Assembly (NCBI GenBank): GCA_029204225.1
Contig: CM055113.1
Span: forward strand, 29,734,805 to 29,798,804
Direction: 5' to 3'
From: Diphasiastrum complanatum
Taxonomy: Eukaryota; Streptophyta; Lycopodiopsida; Lycopodiales; Lycopodiaceae
DNA: 64,000 bases
The notes beneath the pieces were generated by a model. It did no database searches. It was not told the origin of the DNA and saw only the letters and a program-made list of their open reading frames with translations. The position numbers were made by a program, and so were the translations under genes. Shown here piece after piece: positions 23,755 through 34,410 of the stretch (position 1 is the first letter of the stretch; every line of letters starts with the position of its first letter).

Positions 23755-26573
23755 TTATTGGGGACTTTTATTGGCTTCACGACGAATGTTAATTAAATGA
23801 TACTGCACCTTCTCCATAAAGTCAAGACGTGCAGTATTGAAATCCAAGTTGTGTGGCAGAAAACAATGGTGGGCTCCGACAATCCACTTGGAAGTTGTCC
23901 ATGAGGTGAAGCGGGATTTCCAAGAGCCTCCCATCATAGCCGCACGGAAATACAGTCGAGCAATCGGCAGCTGATCTTTGATTTGCTTTGAGGCCATTGG
24001 CTTATTTGGATCGAATGCCAGGGTAGGAAGGCAATCGTCTCATTTGGTTGCCACTGACACCAATAGAGTTAGATCTTTAGCAAACATTGCTGATTGTCAC
24101 ACCGTTGGATCCAAAGAGTGGACATACTCTCTCTGATATGCTTGTAAGGCACGGTGGAAGTCCACTGAAATGTTCCAATTGTAAGGCTGATGGATGATTG
24201 GCCAATTGGGCGTATGGATGGTGATTTTGTCCATAGCCAATCCCAAATCTTTCCACTTATGTCTTCACGGCATTGGCACGTAATAAGGATCGAGGGCTGA
24301 CGACGTAACTCCTAATTGATCTCGGAGTTTTCTCAAAAACTATGATTCTCCATGTCGGCTGCTCTCCCAGTGCAGGTATTTTGTCCAATTCTTTGCCGGC
24401 CTCGATTTCGGAGGTCTTAAATTTCAGAACCCATCCACCACGCGAGGACTCATGCGGATGTTGCTTTAAGAAGGTCTGGATCTGGTCCCCGACGCTGATG
24501 GGCCTTCTGAATAAATGGCTTGTCCTTGATGAGGATGTTTCGCTTGTATTGCCGGGATGGTTGGCGGTTGATCTGCTAGATCTGGAGCTCCCCCCTGGTC
24601 CATGCTCAAATCAACCCCTATATCCATTTGTACAGCTTCTTGGCCCGAAGGGGAGAATTGCGGCATGACTGGGACAGGGATTTGTGGTCCAGCTTCCAAC
24701 ACTTGAGTAGCGGCTTTTTTGTAGGCGTTGATGGTCTCTTTTGCCTTTGCCAACTCGGTTGAAGCTGCTCCTTTGAACCTATCAAAGTGGCCTTGGAATC
24801 CCTGAAGGGCCACTTTGTATATTTCCACTTTCTTGAATAAATACACAATCTTCGTCGGTGTGACCGGATGATCGGGTATTTGCGTTTGCAGATAGACATC
24901 ATGCTCAAAGGTGGTCGCATCCAATTCACCTTGAAGCCGTGTGCGATCTTGTTCGACCATCTGTAATTGCCCCTTCAGCAGCTGCACATGTTGCTTGACA
25001 TCTTGCACTGCCTTATCTACCTGATCCTGTGCGGTTGTCAGGGCATTTTGCAGGGAGCTTATGTAGGTTTCCAAGCGATCAGCTTGTTGCTGGGCCAATT
25101 TCTTTTCGCTTTCAGCCTTTCCTTCATGTTGTTTGGCTATCTTCACCTCTCGATCCAGCTGGACAATTTTCTGGCTGATCAGAGTGTTTTCGGATCCTAG
25201 AGATCCTCTGCTCCATTTTCTTTTTTTATCTAGCATAGACTGGACCACTTGCCCCAGGCTTGAAACTAACCCTAGAGCATCACCAGAATCTACAGTCGTG
25301 GAGGTGGCAGCAGCAAGAGACCCTGATGGTACTGTCCTTGGTAGGCGTGGAATAGGTGCCAAGGTCTCTTCTTCTTCAAAATTATCCTCTTCTTCAAACC
25401 CTTCAGCACCGTGGCGTCGAACTGCTTTGGTGACTTTACAGCTATGTCGACCCGAAGTGTGGCTGGGCTACCCTGTGTGGGTGGTTGTTGACTGACATCT
25501 TCGACACCAATAGTAGATTCATGGATATGCCCGAATCCTCTTCCAGGGGATTGGGGTTCAAAAGGTGCTGAGCTCTGGGGCATTTCAGACAGCCTGGGCA
25601 GCTGTGATGGGAATGGTAGGCCCAATGGTCATAGACTGTCCTTGTATGGGAGAAGAGGCGAGGGAAGCATCAAAGGCAAGGGGAATGGGAAGTTCAGTGC
25701 GAACAGCAGCAGGGGGTGGAAGCGTAGCTGACGAGGTATGCCTAGTGCGACATCGTGACGCGGAAGGTGAGTCAGGAATTACGATCTCGCTGCGTGGATG
25801 ACGACGACTATGAGAACTTGAGGCCTGATGAGATAACTCGATCGGTGCTTCTTCATAAACCGAAAGCACAGAATCCAGGTGGAAGCCATGGATTCTGTTT
25901 TCTAGGTGAGAAACGGCTAAGAGGGTCGATAAAGAGCCAGTGGCGAACTGCTGCCTAGTATTGGCCTTAATAGCTCGCTTGAGCTCACCAAAAACAATCT
26001 TGAACTAGTTATATGATTCAAGAGGGGCTTTGGCCAACTTAGTGTGGGACTCCACTATCCTGTGAAGGATTTGAGATGTGATGCGGTCTTTTATGAGGTT
26101 GCCAACCATCAGGAAATGATTCAATAGCTGGGCAGCGGCGTGGATGGAAGGCTCAGTGATGGCTTCCAAAAGGTAGCCATCATTAGTCCAGTGCAGATCG
26201 TTGGTGAGGTCAATGTATGGCTTGATGGCCTGTTTGGCGTGCTTGTGATTGGGTGAGGCTTGCGTACCGGATGAGATTCCTATAGCTTCAATGCGGCCTC
26301 AGTGACACGCGCCTGATGTGTGACTCCTTGGAAGGTTATATAAAACTTGGATTTCTCTTCCTTCCCTGTACTGAAGGCAAGAGTGATGAAATCCATATTG
26401 ATGCATCCCGAAAAGGCTGTCTCATGAATACCCATTGCAGTGAGTAGAAGCACCGCAAGGGTCATCCACTGAGTGACCATGCTTGTGCTAGAAAGAATCA
26501 TGATGTCCGTTGTAGATGGGACATCACGATGGATAGTATAGCGCGAAGACTAGGAAGTATCAGTAGAAGACAT
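23755..26573 (-). pseudogene. Third ORF of element B, coiled-coil protein of unknown function
   Basis: Downstream of pol and on the same strand, a long degenerate coding region starts at ATG 26573 (MSSTDTS) and can be followed through several frames to 23755. Segments include SGCINMDFITLAF, YIDLTNDLHWTNDGYLLEA, a Pro/Ser-rich part, an intact 298-residue stretch (25362-24466), and a C-terminal part with FMEKVQYHLINIRREANK. The 298-residue stretch holds a heptad-like coiled coil rich in Q, E, K and L (LAQQQADRLETYISSLQNA). Stops occur near 26552 and 26004, with frameshifts near 26287, 25590, 24470 and 24250. I recognise no domain. Position matches env-like or accessory ORFs of some plant gypsy elements, but there is no signal peptide or transmembrane segment to support an envelope. 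Confidence 0.7.
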
Positions 26574-27394
26574 GATGATCAGAAAGGAATTATAAACGCG
26601 TGAAAGTGTATCAGAAGGCAATGCAGGAAATTTGGAAGGCTTTGGTTGCAAGAAAAATTTGCAAGAGCTTCGCTAGCACAACTGAGGAATGAATCGAATT
26701 CAGCCAACTTATAGGTGAATTTGGTGGGTCCATTACACTGAATAGTAGTTTGGCTGATCAGTTCTGAACAAAAATTTGCAGGCATGTACAGTACTGTGAT
26801 AATAGGGTACAAAAATCTCGGCGAAGGTTTCTAGGGATCTTAACCTATCAGGCAAACGTTTTTCAGGGCTGGCGAAGGATGAACCTTCGCCCAGGAGGGT
26901 CCTTCGCCCAGGTACTGTCATAAATGCATTTTTTCACAATCTGAACTTATGGACAACCTAATTTTGACATTTTGAGATCATCTAGCAGGTCGGCGAAAGT
27001 TCATAATGAGGTTATGATGCTCGACGAAGGTTCTCAAAATGGCATATCACTGAACATTCGCCTGACTCAAAAATTGAATTTTCTCTTGTCAAAAACCTTC
27101 GCCTACCTCAATTTAGATAAATCAAGGGTGGATGTGCAGTCTGAGAGCTCAGCAAAGGTTTCTGATACTGTATTGGCCAAATGTGCCCAAAATAATAATT
27201 TTTTAAGTCATTTTCCATAAAAAAAAAATATTGTGCATCTTTTTCCTTATGTTGATGACTTTTTGACTTTTGCTCATCAGTCTTTCCTTATTTTTATTTC
27301 TTTTTGTAACTGTCTTTTTCCAAAAAAAGGTCAGCAAATTAGATACTGAAAACAAGAAATTGGAAAACAAATAAATCAAAAAAATATATTCAGA
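26574..27394 (-). other. Spacer between pol and third ORF with GGCGAAGG motifs
   Basis: Non-coding spacer of element B. It holds several GGCGAAGG/CCTTCGCC copies, including an 8-bp perfect hairpin (GGCGAAGG at 26871-26878, loop ATGAA, CCTTCGCC at 26884-26891), and more near 26819, 26899, 27023 and 27090. The same motif is repeated in the element leader at 32730-33370. Confidence 0.75.
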
Positions 27395-30300
27395 TCAGGC
27401 TTGCTGAACTGGCGGAGCAGGCTGCCAAAACTTGCGTAATCGGCTGTCATTTACTGGAGTATCAAATCGTTTTCCATCCAAGTGTTCAAGAATTACTGCA
27501 CCATAGTTCAGGATTTCCTTCACTTTATACGGCCTTCACCAGTAAACTTCAACTTACCCTTGATCAGCTTGGTTTTGTACATCAATGCAAGATCTCCTAC
27601 TTCCAGATCTTTCTTGTGCAATCGACGAACGTGCCATGTCTTGCGGCGGGCTTTCTCTGCTGCTAAGGCATGAACTGCCATCAATCAGGTTTCACATAAT
27701 TTGTGCAATGCTTTATGATGGAGTTGTAAAAACATATCATCATTTAATCGTTCCGTTGTTGTTGTGCGTAAAGATGGAATTAAAAATTCAATTGGCATAA
27801 CAGCATCTTGACCATAAATCAGTTGAAAAGGTGTTTGATTTGTACTATTTTTGTAAGGGGTTCTGAATGCCCATAATGCTGCATACAGTTTATGTTCCCA
27901 ATCCGACCGACTCGCTTCAACTGTCTTTGTCATAATGGTGCAGAGAATCTTATTGGAAGATTTAGCTTGGCCATTCCCTCTAGGATAATAGGGAGTACTA
28001 AATCTGTGTATAACAAAAATATCTTCCAGTAAACACTTTATTGTTTGATTAACAAAGTGTGTACCCCAATCACTGACAATTTCGATCGGACATCCAAATC
28101 TGATAATAATATTTTCATATAGAAACTTGGCCATAGATTTCGCATCAGCCACTTTGGCAGCTTTGGCTTCAACCCACTTGGTCATATAATCAGTTGCGAC
28201 GATAATGTATCGGGCCTAAGATCCTTGCGCAGCAGGATGAATAGGACCAACATAATCCAGTCCCCATTTTTCAAACGGTGCTTGCGATAAAACCGGATGT
28301 AAGGGTTCATAATTTTGTCGAGTAGGCTGTCGTGCTCGCTGGCAGACATCACATGTCTGAATAAAATTTTTTGTGTCCTTATGAAGCGTAGGCCACCAAC
28401 AACCGGATTGCAAAAGTTTGCGAACAGTAATATCTGTAGAGAAGTGTCCTCCACCCATGCCATTATGTGAAAACATGATTAAATCTGGTACTTCGTGCGG
28501 TAAAACACATCTTCGTAAAATATTATCTGCTCCACGATGATACAATTATCCTGCAATTAATTGATAAGGTTGAGCCTTATGGATCAATTGTCTTTTCTAT
28601 ACTTTTGTCAAAGAGTCATTCGGTTGTCCTAGCATCAAGTACTCAACAATATCTGCCGCCCACTCAAGTACTGCTTCAACATAGAACAACGCAACATCTG
28701 GCAGTTCATCATCCACTTCAGTATTAACTGGTGCGAATTCCATTCGCGAAACGTGATCGACTAGATAATGTTGCTTCCCCTTTCTGACCACAATTCGAAA
28801 GTCAAATTCAGTCAATAATAATAACCATCTTGCAATACGTCCAGTATTACACATCTTATTTACCAAGTAAAGTAACGGTTGATGATCCGTATAAAATGCA
28901 AAGTGCATTTCCATGAGGTAGTGATGAAATTTTCGAACAGAAAAAATCATGGCTAGCGCTTCACGTTCTGTTGTTGAATAATTCTTCTCTGGATCTGTAA
29001 GCTGTCTGCTTGTGAATCGTATAGGATAATCCTTCTTATATCACCTGGCTTCGTCAAAACTGATCCAATGGCGTATTTTGAGGCATCAGTATGAACATGA
29101 AACTCTAATGTCCAATCTGGAGAATGCAGTATTGGTGCCTCTACTGTCCAAATAGGAACAATAGTTAATTTGTATATAGGTCGTGCTAAATCCGCAAAGA
29201 AGATAATAAAAATTCGATAGTAGTTCACATGACCCATAAACACATAAACTCCTCGAATTGTTGCTGGCGGTGGCAATTCCACAATAACTTTGATCATAGA
29301 ATAATCGGTGAGAATACCATGTCGTGATATCACATGTCCAAGCACAACTCCGTGCGAAACCCATATCTGGCATTTTCTGGATTCAGAGAAATCTAATATT
29401 TGCGGCATCTTTCAAAGACTTTCTTCAATCGATCCAGGTGGTCTATATCTGTACTATGAACTCCCAAGTCGTCCAAGTAAATTTCAAGAAATTTTTGTAG
29501 ATAATCTTTAAAGGCAAATTGCATTACTCTTTGGAATGAACTTGGTGCATTACAGAGTCCAAACGACACTACTTTGTAAGCATAGGTGTCCCATTTTGTT
29601 GCAAAAGCAGTTTTGTGACGATCGGCAGGTGCAATCTTAATCTGGTTATAACCACTAAATCCATCCAGGAAACTATAAGCTTCTGCTCCAGCAAGGCGAT
29701 CCAAAATGCTTTCAGTAAAAGGTAACAAAAAGTGATCCTTCCGTGTCACTTTATTCAATGCTTTGAGATTCACACAAATTCGCAATTTCCCATTTTTCTT
29801 AGGAACAATGACAATCGGTGAAATCCATTCGGTATGCTCAATCTCATAAATGAAATCGGCGTCAAGCAGTCTCTTAAGTTCTTTCTTTATCAGATCTACC
29901 ACATTAGGATTACAGCGATAGAACTTTGTAACCTTTGGTACTGCATCAGGTACTAAAGGTATGGTATGTTCAATGACTGATGTCAGAATACCCTTCAAAT
30001 CTTGATAAGTCCATGCAAAACAATCTTGATACTTAATAAGTAACAAACAGAGTGCTTGATACTGTTCAGGAGTAAGTTGTGATCCCACTAGTACAATCTT
30101 TTCCGGTTCTCCTAGTTCTACAAGATTCATTGGTTGCGTCCTAACTGGGCCATCGTAAATCTCTTTAGAATCTGGCATGCTTTAGGTAAGATGATAACCA
30201 CATCATCCAGTTTATAACGTTTAAAATGCTCTGGCATATCACGTTGGACTACATTTGCTTGTTCTTTTTCGAAAGGACTTGTCTTGGATCTTCGTTTAGT

Positions 30301-31658
30301 CTTTTTAGCAGGAATTGATCGTGGAGATGATGACTTTCGGGATGATAAATTTTTCTTCACAGGTGAAGACTTTCTAGACGATAATGTCTTGCTGGAAATC
30401 TGACTTGAAGAATCATTCTTGACTTTTCCTTTGCCTTTATCCAATAAATGTGGCAGTTTCTTTGAATCAATCTTTTGAGGGGGATTTTCCCATTTCAGGA
30501 CCGTATTATAATGTTGCTTTGCTTGTTTCTTCGTCATTGAACATGTGATCCTGTCTCCCTTCAATATAACTGCTTTGGGCGATTTGATTGTTGGTTCATC
30601 AGGAACATTACGCACTCCAAATCTGGTCGGATCCATATGATGTAGAGTCTGTTCATCCATAAGTTCTGCATTGCCATCATAAGTTAAGGCATGGCTCATT
30701 GGTATGAGATCGTCCTCAATTGGATCTGGTATAGGTTCCGTTGATATCCAGACTACATTCAACACATTTAGTGTAAACGTGATTGGCATATCCAAAGTTC
30801 GATCTAATAAGGAAATCTTGCTCATCTCTAGTTGAATATTTTGTTGACACATATATCTTGTTGTACAATCAATTGTTGCAAGAGCTTCGTTCCAATTGAT
30901 AGTATCCGTTTGAGAATCGTAGTGAATTCCCAATTTTTTCTCTGGTCGATCACAAGTGTGATCCGTTGTTGATGAATCGTCATCCGCTTTTTGAACCACT
31001 GGTTTGATAGTCCAAGTCGTAGAATCAACTTTAACTGCACGTTCACGATTTTCAAAAGTGATTTTTCCGGTACCCCAGTTATGAATTACTTGCGCAACTC
31101 ATAACCATGGACGTCCTAAGAGAACTCGGTAGACATTTGGTGCTTCTGGTAAGTCCATCACGACAAAAGTAATGACGAACTGTATCCTGACAGGTATATC
31201 TTCCACCATTCCATTTGATCAGCTAGCTTAATAGCAAAAGTAGCAGGCTTAATCTTTGTAAGGCCCCATTTTGTACATAGCTTTGTAGAAATCAGGTTAG
31301 CTCCTAAACCGCCATCTATCACGGCTGCTTCTTTAGAAAATTGTCTATGCTGTATCGGCAGAGTGATATTCTTTTGTTCACTTTCCCAAGCGGCTCCAAC
31401 ATGGAGTACATCGTTAGATTCTTCATATCCAGCACAAAAAAGCGGCTCCTGATGGTCTTCTGATTCTTCTTGAGCTAACTTTTGCGCTAAGACTTCTTTT
31501 GCTTTTGGCACCAACTTTAGGAACTCTCCCAATGAAATATTGATCTTGCTAGACAAAATGTTTATGAGTAATTCTGTATGCGGTGCTTCCGATTTTCCAT
31601 TCGTTTTTTCCATTGAGGACACTCGTACATTGTGCGATTTCCTGTACAAATAGAACAC
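27395..31658 (-). pseudogene. Pol polyprotein of element B (PR, RT, RNase H, integrase), degenerate
   Basis: In element order: protease with VIDGGLGANLIS (31350 region); linker LLGRPWL; RT with FLDGFSGYNQIKIAP and the catalytic YLDDLG (29480 region); RNase H with HVHTDASKYAIGSVL and YTDHQPLLYLV; integrase zinc region (HFSTDITVRKLL, TCDVC); integrase core (VATDYMTKW, VSDWGTHF); and a C-terminal GDLALMYKTKLIKGKL ending at TGA 27395-27397. Breaks include frameshifts near 31160, 30150, 28950 and 28560, and TAG at 28216-28218 where element A has CAG. The third catalytic acid of integrase is lost: B reads GNGQAKSSNK where A reads GNGQAESSNK. No chromodomain follows. Confidence 0.95.
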
Positions 31659-31697
31659 CAGATATTTTCCCTGGTAGGAAAAGTCTTTGCCAACTTC

Positions 31698-32477
31698 TTA
31701 GGTTTCCTTATTCACTTCTCCGTGGAAATTTTTCAATGCTTTGATTTTCTCATCAAATTGCAACTGCAACTTTTCCATCTGTTTCTGCTGGGTCTTCCCA
31801 AGTTTCTCGAACTCATTGAGCATCATTGTAGTAGCATTGGCATTCATTGATGCAATAGTGGTGGATGTCATAGTAGTCTGCCCTATTGTATAAGGCAACA
31901 TACTGACATTCGGCTCATCATATGAATCTTCATCCTCCTCCCGAATTGCATCGTCCATAGCATTTTGCAAAAGTGCATACTCATTATGGCGTTTCAACTC
32001 ACGTCTGATCCGTTTAGGTAGACTTGACAAAAATCACATAATCATGGCATTTTCATTAATCAACTCAGGTTCACATTCAGATCTAAGACGTTTCACCCTT
32101 TTGATGTAATCTCGAACCATTTCCCGCTTTCCCATTTTAATTTTACTTACAAGTAGGAAAGGGTCTTCCATAAACTTCCGCGGTTTGAACCGTGTGATAA
32201 GGGCTCGTTTAACAACCTCCCAATCTGTACGCTCAGTTTCATCTTGGTTATAGTACCAATCTTGTGTTGCGCCCTTTAAGGCCATAGGAAACAGCTTAAG
32301 TTTATCTTGAGGATAAATCTCACCATAGACCTCACAGGATTCAGCATAGATCTGAAGAAATCTAACTGAATCTGTTAATCCATTATATTTTGGTAGATCC
32401 AATCGGGGTGCTCTTCTAACAATAATTGGATTGACCTCCTGTGGAGCACCTTCAGGAGCAGCTCCAGGGGCAGCCAT
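31698..32477 (-). pseudogene. Gag of element B
   Basis: Starts at ATG 32477 (MAAPGAAPEGAPQEVNP), with the gag core LKLFPMALKGATQDWYYN and then VRDYIKRVKRLRSEC. TGA at 32034-32036 replaces the Trp codon that element A keeps (MIMWFLSGL). The frame continues to about 31698 with acidic and Thr-rich segments; a knuckle-like CSICTGN then follows near 31650 with its His changed to Arg. Confidence 0.92.
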
Positions 32478-32479
32478 CT

Positions 32480-33626
32480 TTACAAATTTAGATCAAATCA
32501 ATAATGAGATTGGATATAGATTTTTTCAAAAAAAACTATCTCAGATTAGATCTGCTAGCTCTATTCCACTTTTCAAAAATCTGATTCTATATGATGAAAA
32601 ACTTTCCGAAATTCGATCAATCGATACTTCTCAAAAATGATAAATCTCTCAAAATCCAATTCAGAATATATCAGATTTGATTCAAATTTTGACAGAGACT
32701 TGATCTGGAAAATCAGAAACTAAAAATAGGACTGGCGAAGGTTCTCTAGGCGAAGGTTGTCTCGGCGAAGGTTCAACAGTGCTATTTTGGAAAACAAACT
32801 CTCTGAACACTTTTCTTGGCAATTTCTTGGGAAATAAACTTCGCCGACTTCTCAGATGGAAGATCTAACACAGATAAAACTATGGAAAACCGGACGATGG
32901 TTTTTGACACAAGAAAATATAGTTTTTGTAATCTGACGAGAGTAAAAATCAAGATTTTTTGTGAACTGATCAAGATGAATCTTCGTCGAATTTAAAAATA
33001 GTATTTTTTTATAAATAGAATGTTCTGAAAACTTGGCGAAGGTTCTGGCGAAGGTTCTGGCGAAGGATTAAGAGTAATACTGATAATTTTGTAAAAATAT
33101 GACAATATGACAACTAATCCTTTGAAAAGCTTTCTATTTTTGGTATTATTCTTTGTCGACCTGGCAGTAGATAGATCTGAATCACATCTAAGCACAGTTA
33201 ATCGAGCAAAGGTTCTTTTTCTGTATTTTTTAGGGTTCTAATAATTTTTGATATTTTTTTGGTGGTTTTTTGGATGTTTCTGAAAATCTGTTGGGAATTA
33301 TTCTTCGCCTTTCAAACTGAAGGTTTTGTAAGCAAAACCGAAGGCGTTTGCAGCTCGACGAAGGTTTCTTGAAAGAGGATAAAAAGTTCTGAGCCTTGAT
33401 GATGCTTTTTGTCTCTTTTTGACCAAATTTGACAGATTGGACCGATTTTTGTTATTTTCTCTGATATCTCAGATCCAAATGGATCTTAAGATTGATGATC
33501 TGAATAGCTTTCTCAATCCCAAACTAACCCTAAAATGCAGATTTAGCACTATTCATGCTACGACAAGATGCCTAATGCAAGCTAACCATCAACCAAACAT
33601 GTTGTAAACTGAAAAATTGGCGTAGC
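32480..33626 (-). other. 5' leader of element B with GGCGAAGGTT clusters
   Basis: Untranslated leader between primer site and gag. Two triplets of GGCGAAGGTT occur (about 32733, 32749, 32764 and about 33034, 33047, 33059), with single variants near 32838, 33303 and 33357. Element A's leader keeps the same array, mostly as CCTTTGCC, the C-to-T decayed form of CCTTCGCC. No coding frame. Confidence 0.8.
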
Positions 33627-33644
33627 TCCCCGGCAACGGCGTCA
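33627..33644 (-). other. Primer binding site of element B (Asp tRNA type)
   Basis: The minus strand reads TGACGCCGTTGCCGGGGA, one mismatch from the complement of the plant aspartate tRNA 3' end. It lies 4 bases inside the 5' LTR. Confidence 0.9.
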
Positions 33645-33648
33645 AAAT

Positions 33649-34405
33649 TGTAGTGGGTTTCTTTCCTTACCTAACCTGAATCCAAGATCTAGTCAATCTA
33701 GCATCAAAGAGACGGAGTTAGTTGTCACACATAGGTTCGTTCCCATGAGAGCGATAGTATAGCTTCAGATTTTGACATGAATGGAGGATCTAACACTAAC
33801 ACCCATTAACACTAAGCATTAACACTACATCCATTAACCCTACTTCCATTAACCCTAAATCCACAACAATGATAGAACTTACTCTTCTCTCTCTCTTTTT
33901 CTCTCTCACAAAAAGCATAAGAAATAGCAATCCCAATAATGATCAAATCCAACAATTAACAAATATAAAGGAAGCATGAGAAATGGAGGAAAAGAGAGGA
34001 AGAGCAAGGACATTCATCAATCCATTTCTAAAGAGAACCAATGTGCTTTATTGAAATGAGAAAATGAACATCAGGAACAACTCGAGCTGGTTGCTTTTTA
34101 TAGTAGAGAGGAGGACCTTGGCCTTTGAATCCTGTTGGTCCAGTCTTGCCTCTCTTTTCATTCAAATTTAAAAAAGTGTGAGAACCATCAAAATTGGAAG
34201 AAAACCCAACTTTATTCACTAGCTTAACATTTAGGCACTGTGACATTAACAGTCCCTCAAAAAGGCCTAAAGTCCTTTTATTAACATTCTAATTAATCAA
34301 ATAACTATGTGGTCATCGGGTTGGACTTACACACGCAGGGTGCCAAATCCCTCTCACTTATTAACTAGGGTTAGGGTTGCCTTGAGATCCGCAAACCCTC
34401 CAACA
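33649..34405 (-). repeat. 5' LTR of element B
   Basis: 757 bp, plus-strand TGTAGTGGGTTTC to CCCTCCAACA, so on the element strand it has canonical TGTTGG...CTACA ends. A TATA-like CTATAAAAAG on the element strand lies near 34090-34101. It pairs with the LTR at 22974. Confidence 0.95.
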
Positions 34406-34410
34406 ATCAT
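34406..34410. repeat. Target site duplication of element B, right copy (ATCAT)
   Basis: Identical to 22969-22973. The element A coding sequence resumes here as HHMDPT-type sequence, matching the homologous place in B. Confidence 0.92.

Larger units (their letters stand above)
22974..34405 (-). mobile_element. Complete Ty3/gypsy element B nested in element A
   Basis: An 11.4-kb minus-strand LTR retrotransposon with both LTRs (22974-23700 and 33649-34405), Asp-type primer site, polypurine tract, gag, protease, RT, RNase H, integrase and a third ORF downstream of pol. It carries no chromodomain. The Asp primer site and the extra 3' ORF are reminiscent of the Tat/Athila branch, which is inference only. 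It sits in opposite orientation in element A of the same family. Stops, frameshifts and an altered integrase residue make it inactive now. Confidence 0.95.

Noticed and set aside
24967-25801. Plus-strand frames of 77-120 codons opposite the third ORF of element B
   Set aside because: They are antisense shadows; the minus strand has the coiled coil and continuous coding character in line with the element.
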